From: Pseudarthrobacter sp. AL07
GTDB taxonomy: Bacteria > Actinomycetota > Actinomycetes > Actinomycetales > Micrococcaceae
DNA length: 64,000 nucleotides
Assembly (NCBI RefSeq): GCF_029960665.1
Contig: NZ_JASBRB010000013.1
Coordinates: forward strand, 27,754-91,753
Direction: 5' to 3'
Positions 18,182 through 27,640 of this stretch are shown piece by piece. The position numbers and the translations under genes are program-made. Below the pieces are notes generated by a model, which worked only from the letters and a program-made list of their open reading frames with translations, was not told where the DNA came from and did no database searches. Position 1 is the stretch's first letter. The number at the start of each line of letters is the position of its first letter.

Positions 18182-20800
18182 ATGGCTGAAGACACTCAGG
18201 GTACAGACACGCCCTCCACCGCCCCTATCAACGTTCCGGACAAGCCCGCCCTTGAGGGGCTCGAAGCTGCCCTCACGCGGCGCTGGCTTGCCGAAGGGAC
18301 CTACAAGTTCAACCCGGACACCACCCGGGAGCAGGTCTACTCGATCGACACTCCCCCGCCCACAGCGTCCGGTTCCCTGCACGTGGGGCACATGTTCTCC
18401 TTTACGCAGACGGACGTGCTGGCCCGCTACCAGCGCATGATCGGCAAGAACGTGTTCTACCCGATGGGTTGGGATGACAACGGCCTGCCCACCGAGCGTC
18501 GCGTGCAGAATTACTACGGCGTGCGCTGCGATCCGGCCACCCCGTACGATGCCGGCTACCGTGCTCCGGCCGAGCCCGCCAAGAACCAGCGCGATTTCGA
18601 CGTCGTCTCGCGCCGGAACTTCATCGAGCTGTGTGAAGAACTGGCAGTGGAGGACGAGAAGGTCTTCGAAAGCCTGTTCCAGCAGCTCGGACTTTCCGTG
18701 GACTGGCAGCTGACGTACCGGACCATCGATGACGCCTCCCGGGAAGTCTCCCAGCGCGCCTTCCTGGCCAACCTGGCAGCCGGCGACGCGTACATGGCCG
18801 AGGCGCCAACCCTGTGGGACATCACCTTCCGAACGGCCGTGGCCCAGGCGGAACTCGAAGACCGCGAAGTCGCCGGCGCGTACTACCGCTACCCGTTCTT
18901 CACCGAAGACGGCGAAAAGATCTACGTCGAGACCACCCGTCCCGAACTGCTGGCCGCCTGTGCCGCCCTGGTGGCAAACCCCGACGACGAGCGCTACCAG
19001 CCGCTGTTCGGCAAGAAGGTCACGTCCCCGGTCTTTGGTGTTGAGGTTGAGGTCAAGGCCCACGCGCTGGCCAAGGCGGACAAGGGCTCCGGCATCGCCA
19101 TGGTGTGCACCTTCGGTGACCTCACCGACGTCACCTGGTGGCGGGAACTGCAGCTGCCCACCCGCGCCATCGTTGGCCGGGACGGCCGGATCATCGGCGA
19201 AACACCGGACTGGATCACTACCGACGCCGGCCGCACCGCCTACGAAGCCATTGCGGGCAAGACCGTCTTCAGCGCCAAGGAAGCAGTGGTGGAGCTCCTG
19301 GCCGCCGAAGACCTGATCGACGGCGAACCGAAGAAGATCATGCACCCCGTGAACTTCTACGAAAAGGGCGACAAGCCCCTTGAAGTCGTCACCTCACGCC
19401 AGTGGTATTACCGCAACGGCGGCCGCGACGAAGAGCGCCGCGCCCGCCTGATCGCGCGCGGCCACGAGATCGACTTCCACCCGGCCTTTATGCGGTCCCG
19501 CTTCGAGAACTGGATCTCCGGGCTCAACGGCGACTGGCTCGTCTCCCGTCAGCGCTTCTTCGGTGTGCCCATCCCCGTCTGGTACCCGCTGGATGCCGAG
19601 GGCAACCCGCAGTACGGCGCCCCGATCGTGCCCCTGAATGAGCAGCTGCCCGTTGACCCCGCAGCCGATGCCGCACCGGGTTACGACGAAGCCCAGCGCG
19701 GCGTCCCAGGTGGCTTCGCCGGCGACGCCGACATCCTCGATACTTGGGCGACGTCCTCCCTGACCCCCCAGATCGTGGGCGGCTGGAGCCGGGACGAGGA
19801 CCTGTTCGCCAAGGTTTTCCCGTTTGACCTGCGGCCCCAGGGCCACGACATCATCCGCACCTGGCTGTTCTCCTCGGTAGTCCAGGCTGACGCACTGCAG
19901 GACGCCGCGCCGTGGAAGCATGCCGCCATCTCGGGCTGGATCCTGGACCCGGACCGGAAGAAGATGTCCAAGTCCAAGGGCAACGTGGTGGTTCCCACCG
20001 ATGTGCTGGACGAATTCGGCTCCGACGCCGTCCGCTACTGGGCCACGTCCGCCAAGCTCGGCGCGGATACGGCGTACGAGATCGCGCAGATGAAGATCGG
20101 CCGCCGCCTGGCCATCAAGCTGCTGAACGCCTCCAAGTTCGTCCTGAACCTCGGTGCCACTGAAGACTCCGTGGTGTCCAGCGACCTTGCTGTTCTCACC
20201 AACCCCCTGGACCGCGCCGTGCTGGCACAGCTGGCCGAGGTGGTGCGCCAGTCCACCAAGGCGTTCGAGAACTACGACTACGCCCGGGCCCTGCAGATCA
20301 CCGAGAGCTTCTTCTGGCAGTTCACGGACGATTACGTGGAGCTCATCAAGGACCGCGCCTACGGTGCCGCCGGCGACGCTGAGCAGGCCTCCGTGCTGGC
20401 AGCTCTCGCCACCAGCCTGGACACGCTGCTCCGCCTGTTCGCCCCGTTCCTGCCCTTCGCCACCGAAGAGGTCTGGGGCTGGTGGCGCAACGGCTCCGTG
20501 CACCGTGCACAGTGGCCCACCTCAGTGGACGTGGACGGCGACACCACCTTGCTTGCCACCGTTGGCACGGCCCTGAGCGGTGTCCGCAAGGCAAAGTCCG
20601 AAGCCAAGGTCAAGCAGCGCACCGAGGTCCTCTCCGCCACCATCACGGCGTCCGAATCCCTGACCACGCAGCTGAAGGCAGGACTTGGCGACCTGAAGGC
20701 TGCCTCGAACGCCCGCGAGCTGACCCTCGTGGCGGGCGAGGGCGAATTGACCGTCAGCGACGTTGTGCTGGCCGCTCCGGAGGAACAGCCCAAGGCCTGA
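18182..20800 (+). CDS. valS: Valine-tRNA ligase
   Basis: An 872-aa class I synthetase for tRNA-Val. HIGH-type motif is HVGH in PPTASGSLHVGHMFSFTQTD; KMSKS occurs in DRKKMSKSKGNVVVPTD. An editing domain lies between, and the C-terminus is a short coiled helix with KAKSEAKVKQRTEVL. It is a monocistronic gene, divergent from DUF488 and followed by a hairpin terminator. No T-box or other leader fits in the 62-bp upstream gap. Confidence 0.97.
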   Translation: MAEDTQGTDTPSTAPINVPDKPALEGLEAALTRRWLAEGTYKFNPDTTREQVYSIDTPPPTASGSLHVGHMFSFTQTDVLARYQRMIGKNVFYPMGWDDNGLPTERRVQNYYGVRCDPATPYDAGYRAPAEPAKNQRDFDVVSRRNFIELCEELAVEDEKVFESLFQQLGLSVDWQLTYRTIDDASREVSQRAFLANLAAGDAYMAEAPTLWDITFRTAVAQAELEDREVAGAYYRYPFFTEDGEKIYVETTRPELLAACAALVANPDDERYQPLFGKKVTSPVFGVEVEVKAHALAKADKGSGIAMVCTFGDLTDVTWWRELQLPTRAIVGRDGRIIGETPDWITTDAGRTAYEAIAGKTVFSAKEAVVELLAAEDLIDGEPKKIMHPVNFYEKGDKPLEVVTSRQWYYRNGGRDEERRARLIARGHEIDFHPAFMRSRFENWISGLNGDWLVSRQRFFGVPIPVWYPLDAEGNPQYGAPIVPLNEQLPVDPAADAAPGYDEAQRGVPGGFAGDADILDTWATSSLTPQIVGGWSRDEDLFAKVFPFDLRPQGHDIIRTWLFSSVVQADALQDAAPWKHAAISGWILDPDRKKMSKSKGNVVVPTDVLDEFGSDAVRYWATSAKLGADTAYEIAQMKIGRRLAIKLLNASKFVLNLGATEDSVVSSDLAVLTNPLDRAVLAQLAEVVRQSTKAFENYDYARALQITESFFWQFTDDYVELIKDRAYGAAGDAEQASVLAALATSLDTLLRLFAPFLPFATEEVWGWWRNGSVHRAQWPTSVDVDGDTTLLATVGTALSGVRKAKSEAKVKQRTEVLSATITASESLTTQLKAGLGDLKAASNARELTLVAGEGELTVSDVVLAAPEEQPKA

Positions 20801-20810
20801 CCGGATATAG

Positions 20811-20858
20811 GCCTGTTTCTGGGCAGCAGCCCTGTTTCTGAGCCGGCCTGTTTTTGGG
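20811..20858 (+). repeat. Imperfect CCTGTTTCTG direct repeats after valS
   Basis: Three close copies of CCTGTTT(C/T)TG occur within about 45 bp directly after the valS stop. No function is apparent. Confidence 0.4.
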
Positions 20859-20865
20859 CAAAGGG

Positions 20866-20901
20866 GAAGCCCCATCAGCGTTTTGCCGTTGGTGGGGCTT
20901 C
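20866..20901 (+). terminator. valS terminator
   Basis: GAAGCCCCA (20866-20874) pairs with TGGGGCTTC (20893-20901), followed by GACTTTT. Placed about 65 bp after the valS stop. Confidence 0.75.
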
Positions 20902-21106
20902 GACTTTTCGGCCATCCTGGTGACGTCTTTGATGGTCTGGCAGGATCCTTGGATCTTCAGGTCTTCCTACCTCGTCACTGGTAGCTTGTATCTGACTTTG
21001 CCGATGGCTGCGTCGGATACATATCACTGAATCTTTGGTTCCTACGTCTCACTTCTTTCGAAGTGGGTAAGAACCATTGTTGTCCCGAAGGTTTGGATGC
21101 GCAAGA
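20902..21106. other. Non-coding stretch of lower GC between two hairpins
   Basis: About 205 bp with visibly lower GC than the flanks (roughly half, by eye) and no plausible gene. It contains a small CACTTC-TTTC-GAAGTG stem. It may be relic DNA; nothing in it could be assigned. Confidence 0.4.
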
Positions 21107-21144
21107 GCCCCGGACGAACTACATCAGAGTAGTTCGTCCGGGGC
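21107..21144. terminator. Terminator of the Rv2466c-like gene
   Basis: Perfect 16-bp stem: arms 21107-21122 and 21129-21144 with loop ATCAGA. It stands 28 bp after the stop of the minus-strand gene and faces valS, so it can act on both sides. Confidence 0.8.
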
Positions 21145-21171
21145 CTCCTGGCTGCCTGCGTCAGCCTGGCG

Positions 21172-21786
21172 TCAGTCGAATTCGGGGCTTTCGCTGCGGC
21201 TGCGCTTAATCTCGAAGAAGTACGGGTAGGAAGCCAGCGTGACGGTGGCGTCCCACAACTGGCCGGCCTGCTCGCCGCGCGGGCTGCGGGTCAGCACCGG
21301 CCCAAAGAAGGCCGTTCCGTTGACGGCGACAACCGGCGTGCCAACGTCCTGCCCCACCAGCGAGATGCCTTCCTCGTGGCTGGCCCTCAGCTGGGTGTCA
21401 AAGGCGTCCGTCGCGGCTACGTCTGCCAGGCCGGCCGGGAGTCCGCACTCGGCGAGTGCCTTGCTGATGACAACGCCATAGTCCGTTTCCCCGCCAAGGT
21501 GGATCAGTGTGCCCATGGCGTCGTAGAGCGGCTTCACCACGTGGTCGCCGTGCTGCTCCTGGGCCGCGATGATGACCCGAACCGGGCCCCAGGCCTTGTC
21601 CATGAGCTCCCGGTAGCCGGCGTCCAGTTCGCGCCCCTCGTTGAGGACAGCCAGGCTCATCACATGCCACACGGTCTCAATGTTGCGGACGGCCTCGACC
21701 TCGCCGATCCAGCGTGACGTGATCCAGGCGAATGGGCACAGCGGATCGAACCAGAAGTCGGCCCGGTTGATGGTTGTTTCAGTCAT
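21172..21786 (-). CDS. Rv2466c-like DsbA-family protein (mycothiol-dependent reductase family)
   Basis: A 204-aa thioredoxin-fold protein closely resembling Mycobacterium tuberculosis Rv2466c, a mycothiol-dependent nitroreductase. Shared segments are FWFDPLCPFAWITSRW, KAWGPVRVIIAAQEQHG, EDVGTP-like QDVGTPVVAVNG, FFGPVLTRSPRGEQAG and the end YPYFFEIKRSRSESPEFD. The active-site motif here is CPFA, not the CPWC of Rv2466c: the first cysteine is kept and the second is alanine, so a monothiol mechanism using mycothiol is likely. GAGGA precedes the ATG. It lies 68 bp after clpX on the same strand. Confidence 0.88.
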   Translation of the reverse strand: MTETTINRADFWFDPLCPFAWITSRWIGEVEAVRNIETVWHVMSLAVLNEGRELDAGYRELMDKAWGPVRVIIAAQEQHGDHVVKPLYDAMGTLIHLGGETDYGVVISKALAECGLPAGLADVAATDAFDTQLRASHEEGISLVGQDVGTPVVAVNGTAFFGPVLTRSPRGEQAGQLWDATVTLASYPYFFEIKRSRSESPEFD

Positions 21787-21854
21787 GCGTGAGTCCTCGG
21801 GTTCCTGAGCGTGCGGGGATGGACGGGGCAGGGGCCGGCGGGGCGGCGGACGCG

Positions 21855-23135
21855 TCAGGCGGACTTGCGTCGCTTGGTCACGTGCGGAATGAGGGTGGGC
21901 TCGGCCTTGCTGAGGACAACGTCAGCAGTGATGACCACGCTGGCCACGTCTTCGCGGCTGGGGAGGTCGAACATCACCGGAAGCAGCACCTCCTCCATGA
22001 TGGCGCGGAGGCCGCGGGCACCGGTGCCACGCTCAAGGGCCTGGTCGGCGATGGCGTTGAGGGCGTCCTCATCAAAGACGAGTTCCACGCCGTCGATCTG
22101 GAACATCTTCTGGTACTGCTTGACCAGCGCGTTCTTCGGCGTGGAGAGGATCTGGATGAGGGCATCGCGGTCCAGGCTGGAGACCGTGGTGATTACGGGC
22201 AGGCGGCCGATGAATTCCGGGATGAGGCCGAATTTCAGCAGGTCCTCGGGCATCACTTCGCCGTAGGAGTCCACCTTGTTGCTGGCGTCGTTAAGCGGGG
22301 CGCCGAAGCCGATGCCCTTGCGTCCGGAACGCGAACCGATGATCTCTTCCAGCCCGGCAAAGGCGCCCGCCACGATAAAGAGCACATTGGTGGTGTCGAT
22401 CTGGATGAATTCCTGGTGGGGGTGCTTGCGTCCACCCTGGGGCGGAACGGAGGCCACCGTTCCTTCAAGAATCTTCAAAAGGGCCTGCTGCACGCCCTCA
22501 CCGGAGACGTCCCGGGTAATGGAGGGGTTCTCGCTCTTGCGCGAAATCTTGTCGATTTCGTCAATGTAGATGATGCCCTGTTCGGCCTTCTTGACGTCGT
22601 AATCCGCCGACTGGATGAGCTTGAGGAGGATGTTCTCCACGTCCTCACCCACATAGCCGGCCTCGGTGAGCGCTGTGGCGTCGGCAACCGCAAAGGGAAC
22701 ATTCAGCCGCCGTGCCAGTGTCTGGGCCAGGTAGGTTTTACCGCACCCAGTGGGGCCGATCAGGAGGATGTTGGACTTGGCAATTTCAACATCGTCGTGG
22801 TGGCCGCCCTCGGCGAGGCTGCCGCTCTTGGGGGCGTGGCCGGCCTGGATCCGCTTGTAGTGGTTGTAGACGGCGACGGCGAGGGAACGCTTGGCAGGTT
22901 CCTGGCCGATGACGTATTCCTGCAGGAAGTCGAAGATCTCGCGGGGCTTGGGCAGTTCGAAGCTGCCCAGATCGGCGACTTCCGCGAGTTCTTCCTCAAT
23001 GATCTCGTTGCAGAGTTCAATGCATTCGTCGCAGATGTAGACACCGGGCCCGGCAATGAGCTTGCGTACCTGCTTCTGGCTCTTTCCGCAGAAAGAACAC
23101 TTCAGCAGATCCGTGCTCTCGCCAATCCGAGCCAT
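21855..23135 (-). CDS. clpX: ATP-dependent Clp protease ATP-binding subunit ClpX
   Basis: ClpX is the AAA+ unfoldase that feeds substrates to ClpP. The 426-aa sequence has the N-terminal zinc-binding domain with C13, C16, C35 and C38 ([18 protein letters not shown]), Walker A GPTGCGKT (about 127-134), Walker [12 protein letters not shown], the pore loop GYVGED and the ClpP-contacting IGF-type loop GIGFGAP. It is downstream of clpP1-clpP2 but separated by a hairpin, so it is probably transcribed at least partly on its own. Confidence 0.97.
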   Translation of the reverse strand: MARIGESTDLLKCSFCGKSQKQVRKLIAGPGVYICDECIELCNEIIEEELAEVADLGSFELPKPREIFDFLQEYVIGQEPAKRSLAVAVYNHYKRIQAGHAPKSGSLAEGGHHDDVEIAKSNILLIGPTGCGKTYLAQTLARRLNVPFAVADATALTEAGYVGEDVENILLKLIQSADYDVKKAEQGIIYIDEIDKISRKSENPSITRDVSGEGVQQALLKILEGTVASVPPQGGRKHPHQEFIQIDTTNVLFIVAGAFAGLEEIIGSRSGRKGIGFGAPLNDASNKVDSYGEVMPEDLLKFGLIPEFIGRLPVITTVSSLDRDALIQILSTPKNALVKQYQKMFQIDGVELVFDEDALNAIADQALERGTGARGLRAIMEEVLLPVMFDLPSREDVASVVITADVVLSKAEPTLIPHVTKRRKSA

Positions 23136-23264
23136 ATGTGAACCCCTTTAGTATCTTGCTGCGAGGCAGCTGTGCACCGTTGCTGGAATCGAGGCGGGCC
23201 TGGGAGGACCGGCCGTGACATCTTCCACTCTAGGTCACAATTGCGTCCAAGGGTGGAAAGCGAA

Positions 23265-23300
23265 GGCCGGTGCGGCCCAAATAGCTGGACCGCACCGGCC
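23265..23300 (-). terminator. Terminator after clpP2
   Basis: GGCCGGTGCGG (23265-23275) pairs with CCGCACCGGCC (23290-23300), 11 bp with a 14-nt loop, directly after the clpP2 stop and upstream of clpX. No strong T-tract. Confidence 0.7.
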
Positions 23301-23314
23301 GTCGAATAGCCGTA

Positions 23315-23974
23315 CTACCTGGTAATTGCCTGTGGCTTGATCTTGCGGGAATCTAGGACCTGGTCGATAAGACCGTAGTCCAGGGCGTCTGCCGCGGTCA
23401 GGATCTTGTCGCGCTCGATGTCGTTGTTGACCTGCTCGGACGTGCGGCCTGAGTGGTGTGCGAGGGTATCCTCAAGCCAAGACCGCATCCGCATGACTTC
23501 CGCGGCCTGGATTTCGAGGTCCGAAGCCTGGCCACCCTGGCCGCCGGACAATGCCGGCTGGTGGATCAGGACACGCGCGTTGGGCAGCGCCAAACGCTTG
23601 CCGGGGGTGCCTGCGGCGAGCAGAACCGCGGCAGCGCTGGCCGCCTGGCCCAGGCAGACAGTCTGGATTTCGGGCCGGATGTACTGCATGGTGTCGTAGA
23701 TCGCCGTCATGGCCGTGAACGAGCCACCCGGGGAGTTGATATACAGGGTGATGTCACGGTCCGGGTCGGTGGACTCGAGGACCAGCAGCTGGGCCATGAC
23801 GTCATCGGCAGAGGCGTCATCCACCTGGACGCCGAGGAAGATGATGCGGTCCTCGAACAGCTTGGTGTAGGGGTCCTGGCGCTTGAAGCCATAAGGCGTG
23901 CGCTCTTCGAACTGGGGAAGGACGTAGCGGCTGGTCGGAAGGTTACCGGCAGTCGATCCGAAGTTGTAAGTCAT
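23315..23974 (-). CDS. clpP2: ATP-dependent Clp protease proteolytic subunit 2
   Basis: One of the two ClpP serine-protease subunits that form the mixed ClpP1P2 tetradecamer of actinobacteria. The 219-aa sequence has the oxyanion strand [11 protein letters not shown], catalytic Ser113 in [10 protein letters not shown] and His138 in [11 protein letters not shown], with the Asp later in NDIERDK. The N-terminus ([20 protein letters not shown]) is a propeptide-like segment. AGGAG precedes the ATG. It follows clpP1 by 36 bp. Confidence 0.96.
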   Translation of the reverse strand: MTYNFGSTAGNLPTSRYVLPQFEERTPYGFKRQDPYTKLFEDRIIFLGVQVDDASADDVMAQLLVLESTDPDRDITLYINSPGGSFTAMTAIYDTMQYIRPEIQTVCLGQAASAAAVLLAAGTPGKRLALPNARVLIHQPALSGGQGGQASDLEIQAAEVMRMRSWLEDTLAHHSGRTSEQVNNDIERDKILTAADALDYGLIDQVLDSRKIKPQAITR

Positions 23975-24010
23975 TGTTGTTGCTCCTGATCTAAAGGTTC
24001 TATTGCCGGG

Positions 24011-24661
24011 TTACTTCTCGGATGCCGACTCGCCGGAGGGTCCGTTGGCGGTTCCGCCGCCGCCGGCCACGGTGCCGGCGTGGGCAGCGATCTTGTCGAA
24101 GAAGCCGTATTCGAGGGCTTCTTTAGCAGTGAACCATTTGTCGCGGTCGTTGTCCTTGAGGATGGTTTCCACCGACTGTCCGGTCTGATCCGCGGTCAGT
24201 TCAGCCATGACCTTCTTCATGTGCAGGATGAGCTCGGCCTGGATCTTGATATCCGAGGCCGTACCGCCGATGCCGCCGGAGGGCTGGTGCATCAGGACGC
24301 GGGCGTTGGGGGTGGCGTAGCGCTTGCCCTTGGTGCCGGAGGAGAGCAGGAACTGGCCCATGGAGGCTGCCAGGCCGGTGGCGACGGTGACGACGTCGTT
24401 CGGGATGAACTGCATGGTGTCATAGATGGCCATGCCTGCGGTCACGGAGCCACCGGGAGAGTTGATGTAGAGATAGATGTCCTTTTCCGGGTTCTCGGCG
24501 GACAGGAGCAGCAACTGCGAGCAAATGGCGTTGGCGTTGTCGTCACGCACCTCGGAGCCCAGCCAGATGATGCGCTCTTTCAGGAGGCGGTTGTAGATGT
24601 AGTTGTCCTGGCCGGCCGGATCTACAGTCGCCATCCGGGGGGCCTCTGCGTGCTGTGACAT
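24011..24661 (-). CDS. clpP1: ATP-dependent Clp protease proteolytic subunit 1
   Basis: The partner of ClpP2. The 216-aa sequence has [14 protein letters not shown], catalytic Ser100 in GLAASMGQF, His125 in [10 protein letters not shown], and Asp in [18 protein letters not shown] lies 8 nt before the ATG at 24661. Upstream is a good match to the ClgR operator, the known activator of clp genes in actinobacteria. Confidence 0.96.
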   Translation of the reverse strand: MSQHAEAPRMATVDPAGQDNYIYNRLLKERIIWLGSEVRDDNANAICSQLLLLSAENPEKDIYLYINSPGGSVTAGMAIYDTMQFIPNDVVTVATGLAASMGQFLLSSGTKGKRYATPNARVLMHQPSGGIGGTASDIKIQAELILHMKKVMAELTADQTGQSVETILKDNDRDKWFTAKEALEYGFFDKIAAHAGTVAGGGGTANGPSGESASEK

Positions 24662-24757
24662 ATGTACTTACCTCTCGCTGGTGACGGTGACATCACTGAA
24701 CTTCACTACTTGGACACTAACCGGTTTGGTGGCCGATTTGTTCGCCGGAATCGCGCT

Positions 24758-24771
24758 GTTCGCTGACGGCG
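24758..24771. promoter_or_regulatory. ClgR-type operator upstream of clpP1P2
   Basis: GTTCGCTGACGGCG matches the GTTCGC-N5-GCG pattern described for ClgR. It sits 97 bp upstream of the clpP1 start, between it and the tig terminator. A second GTTCGC at 24739-24744 lacks the GCG half at the right spacing. clgR itself is not in the window. Confidence 0.65.
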
Positions 24772-24798
24772 CACGATCCCTGCAACTGCCCGTAAACC

Positions 24799-24836
24799 AA
24801 GGCAGCCCCCGGACCAGTAGGTCCGGGGGCTGCCTT
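24799..24836 (-). terminator. tig terminator
   Basis: Perfect 17-bp stem (24799-24815 with 24820-24836) and loop AGTA, 22 bp after the tig stop. It isolates clpP1P2 from tig transcription. Confidence 0.85.
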
Positions 24837-24858
24837 CAGTCGCACTGCCAGGGGCGTG

Positions 24859-26250
24859 CTACAACTTCACTGCTGCCGGGTCGTCACCCGGGGTGGCGTC
24901 GGTCTCGGCGTTGATGTCTTCAGTGGCCTCAGCCTCAACGGCGGGAGCCTCGTCTTCGCCGCCGGGGCGGACGAAGTCACTGAGGTCAACAGACTTGCCA
25001 TCGGTGTCGGTGACGGCGGCCTGGCCCAGGACTACGGCCAGTGCCTTCCGGCGGCGGACCTCTGAAACCATCATGGGAACCTGGCCGCTCTGATCGATGA
25101 TCTGGGCGAACTGGTTCGGGTCCATGCCGTACTGGCTGGCGGCGCTGACGATGTAGTCGATCAGCTCAGCCTGGCTGACGTTGACTTCTTCCTTTTCGGC
25201 AATGGCGTCGAGGATGACTTCGTTCTGGAAGGCGCGGGCGGTGTTGGCCTTGACCTCTTCGCGGTGCTCCTCGGTGTCGTGCTCGCCTTCACCGTGGCCG
25301 TTGCCCTCCTTGAAGTGGGCGTCGACCTGCTCTTCGACCACGGAGTCCGGAACCGGAACCTGGACGAGTTCAACGAGCTTGTCCAGGACCTTGTCTCGGG
25401 CTTCTACGCCCTGCTCGACAACCTTGGACTCGGCAGCCTGCTTGGCCAGGTCCTCGCGGAGTTCAGCCAGGGTGTCGAACTCGGAGGCCAGCTGGGCGAA
25501 GTCGTCGTTGGCTTCCGGTAGCTCGCGCTCCTTGACAGCCTTGACAACAACCTTCACCTGGGCGGACTCGCCGGCGTGGTCACCGCCCACAAGGGTGGTT
25601 TCGAAGATGGCGTCTTCGTCAACGCTGAGGCCGGTGACGGCCTCGTCCAGGCCCTCGAGCATGGTTTCGGTGCCTACCTGGTAGGACAGACCGGACGCGG
25701 AGTCAACGTCGGCACCGTCAATGGTTGCGGTGATGTCGATGGTCAGGAAGTCGCCATCGGCGGCCGGGCGGTCCACGGACTTCAGCGTGCCGAAGCGGCC
25801 TCGCAGCTCATCCAGGGCCTTGTCAACGTCTTCGTCGGAGGACTCCGCTGCGGCTACCTCAACCTTGATGCCGGCATAGTCCGGGAGTTCGATCTCCGGG
25901 CGGATATCAACCTCCGCGTGGAACTTCAGTTCCCCGTCCGTGGAGCTGGGGTCCGGAACCTCGGTGATTTCAACCTCGGGACGGCTCAGGGGGCGGATGC
26001 CTGATTCCTGGACTGCAGCCTGGTACCAGCCGTTGAGGCCTTCGTTAATGGCCGTCTCCAGCACGTAGCCGCGGCCAACGCGCTGATCGATCAGCTTGGA
26101 CGGGACCTTGCCCTTACGGAAGCCAGGGACCTGGATCTGCGAAGCAACAGTCTTGTATGCCTCGTCGATGCTGGGCTTCAATTCCTCAAAAGGGACCTCA
26201 ACATTGAGCTTGACCCGCGTGGGGGTGAGGTTCTCGACAGCGCTCTTCAC
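24859..26250 (-). CDS. tig: Trigger factor (ribosome-associated chaperone)
   Basis: Tig binds the ribosome exit tunnel and shields nascent chains; it also has peptidyl-prolyl isomerase activity. The 463-aa sequence has the N-terminal ribosome-binding loop GFRKGKVP (about 43-50), a PPIase domain (about 160-240) and a helical chaperone C-terminal domain. The tail is acidic and alanine-rich, as in other actinobacteria. The start is GTG at 26250 with AGGAG upstream. The usual tig-clpP-clpX order is kept. tRNA-Pro lies immediately upstream on the same strand. Confidence 0.96.
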   Translation of the reverse strand: MKSAVENLTPTRVKLNVEVPFEELKPSIDEAYKTVASQIQVPGFRKGKVPSKLIDQRVGRGYVLETAINEGLNGWYQAAVQESGIRPLSRPEVEITEVPDPSSTDGELKFHAEVDIRPEIELPDYAGIKVEVAAAESSDEDVDKALDELRGRFGTLKSVDRPAADGDFLTIDITATIDGADVDSASGLSYQVGTETMLEGLDEAVTGLSVDEDAIFETTLVGGDHAGESAQVKVVVKAVKERELPEANDDFAQLASEFDTLAELREDLAKQAAESKVVEQGVEARDKVLDKLVELVQVPVPDSVVEEQVDAHFKEGNGHGEGEHDTEEHREEVKANTARAFQNEVILDAIAEKEEVNVSQAELIDYIVSAASQYGMDPNQFAQIIDQSGQVPMMVSEVRRRKALAVVLGQAAVTDTDGKSVDLSDFVRPGGEDEAPAVEAEATEDINAETDATPGDDPAAVKL

Positions 26251-26335
26251 GGTCTAAGTACTCCTGGGTTTGTGGGATGGGTTTCTGCAAACGCATTTTT
26301 CTGCCCGGGCCGTTTGCACGGCCCGAGCCGCAGAG

Positions 26336-26410
26336 TCGGGGTGACAGGATTTGAACCTGCGACTTCCTGCTCCCAAAGCAGGTGCTCTAGCCAAGCTGAG
26401 CTACACCCCG
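26336..26410 (-). tRNA. tRNA-Pro (TGG)
   Basis: Cloverleaf of 75 nt: acceptor CGGGGTG/CACCCCG, D-arm GCTC...GAGC, anticodon stem CCTGC/GCAGG with loop TTTGGGA (anticodon TGG), T-arm GCAGG-TTCAAAT-CCTGT, discriminator A. The CCA end is not encoded. Confidence 0.96.
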
Positions 26411-26424
26411 TAAGTGCACAGGCA

Positions 26425-26430
26425 AGTCTA
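26425..26430 (-). promoter_or_regulatory. -10 box of tRNA-Pro
   Basis: TAGACT on the minus strand, 14 nt upstream of the tRNA 5' end; the -35 region is weak. Confidence 0.45.
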
Positions 26431-26456
26431 CGTTCATCCGGGCGGTCTTTGCACAT

Positions 26457-26486
26457 TTGACACGTGGGGCATGAATTAGGTTTAGT
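26457..26486 (+). promoter_or_regulatory. Promoter of tRNA-Gly
   Basis: TTGACA (26457-26462), 18-nt spacer, TTTAGT (26481-26486), about 70 nt upstream of the tRNA. Confidence 0.5.
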
Positions 26487-26558
26487 TGTATCCGGCTTCA
26501 ACAGCCAGCCCGAAGAAACGCGGTTCAGCCTGATGCAACAGCTGGGGTGTATTTTTCC

Positions 26559-26632
26559 GGGGACGTAGCTTAGTGGTAAAGCCTCAGTCTTCCAAACTGA
26601 TGATGCGGGTTCGATTCCCGTCGTCCCCTCCA
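26559..26632 (+). tRNA. tRNA-Gly (TCC)
   Basis: 74-nt cloverleaf starting GGGGACGTAGCTTAGTGG; anticodon stem TCAGT/ACTGA with loop CTTCCAA (anticodon TCC); T-arm GCGGG-TTCGATT-CCCGT. The CCA end is encoded at 26630-26632. Confidence 0.96.
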
Positions 26633-26636
26633 CATC

Positions 26637-26671
26637 AAGCAGGGCCCCTCGCTGAGGGGCCCTGCTTTTTT
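26637..26671 (+). terminator. tRNA-Gly terminator
   Basis: AAGCAGGGCCCCTC pairs with GAGGGGCCCTGCTT (14 bp, loop GCT) and is followed by six T. Confidence 0.9.
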
Positions 26672-26704
26672 GTTGGCTGACTTGGAAGTTAGCTGCTTCG
26701 TTGG

Positions 26705-27640
26705 CTACTGCTGGCAACCGGGGCACCAGTAGAGCTTGCGGCCCACCATTTCGGTGATGGCCACCGGCACGGCACAGACCCGGCAGGGCTGCCCTTCACG
26801 CTTGTATACAAAGTGGGCGTCGCCGGCCGCGGGCGGGACCGCCCCTGCGTGCAGGTAACCCCGCTCCCGGCGGTCCAACTCCCAATACACCGGCGGTGTG
26901 GTGATGATCCGTCCGTCGCGGACGCCGTCGGCCATTACTGCGGCAGTGTCGTCCCACAACAGCCCGGCGGCGCTGCCGGAAAGGGCTGTGCCCGGCAGCC
27001 AGGGATCCAGGCCTTGCCGGAACAGCACTTCGGCCCGGTAGACATTCCCGACGCCGGCGATCACCTTCTGGTCCATCAGCAGCGCTGCGATGGGCGTCTT
27101 GCGGGACAAAAGGCCCGTCACAAAGAGGCCCCTGTCCACGGGACGGTTATGCAGCGGATCCGGCCCCAGCCGGGCCAGGACGGCACGCGCTTCGGCCTCG
27201 GTGATGGCCGCGCACGTGGTGGCACCGCGCAGGTCCGCCCAGCCATGCTGGCTGACCAGCCGGACGCGTACGGCACCCTTGGGCTCGGGCGGGCCTGAGT
27301 ACTCAACAGTCCCGGCGCCGTCGACAATTCCGCGGTCCTCGAAAACCTCGCGCTCCCCGATCTTCCGCGGCGCGCCGATGCTGGACGCCCCGCGGAACGT
27401 GGCGTCTCCGCCGAAATCCCAGGCACCGTAGAGCCCCAGGTGGACGTGCAGCACCACGGCGTGGTCAAAGTGCAGGAAGAGGTGCTTGCCATGAGCGCGC
27501 GACTCCGTCAGGACCTGGCCGTCCAGCAGGGCCGCACCTGCGGCGAACCTGCCCTGCGGGCTGCTAACGGACAGTGATTCGCCGGTAAACACATCCCCGA
27601 ACTGTTGCGCCAGGCGGCGGACTGAATGCCCTTCGGGCAC
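26705..27640 (-). CDS. nei: Nei/Fpg family DNA glycosylase (endonuclease VIII-like)
   Basis: A 311-aa base-excision repair enzyme of the Fpg/Nei family. Its N-terminus MPEGHSVRRL carries the catalytic Pro2 and Glu3; KTPIAALLMDQKVIAGVGN is the helix-two-turn-helix core (Asn), and the C-terminal zinc finger is CRVC...WCPGC. The H in PEGHS and the spacing favour actinobacterial Nei over Fpg. The start is GTG at 27640, sharing one base with the rpiB stop (TAGTG), so the two are translationally coupled. Substrate range cannot be read from sequence. Confidence 0.92.
   Translation of the reverse strand: MPEGHSVRRLAQQFGDVFTGESLSVSSPQGRFAAGAALLDGQVLTESRAHGKHLFLHFDHAVVLHVHLGLYGAWDFGGDATFRGASSIGAPRKIGEREVFEDRGIVDGAGTVEYSGPPEPKGAVRVRLVSQHGWADLRGATTCAAITEAEARAVLARLGPDPLHNRPVDRGLFVTGLLSRKTPIAALLMDQKVIAGVGNVYRAEVLFRQGLDPWLPGTALSGSAAGLLWDDTAAVMADGVRDGRIITTPPVYWELDRRERGYLHAGAVPPAAGDAHFVYKREGQPCRVCAVPVAITEMVGRKLYWCPGCQQ

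Noticed and set aside
21774..23141. 455-aa plus-strand frame opposite clpX
   Set aside because: Exact shadow of clpX in the complementary codon frame.
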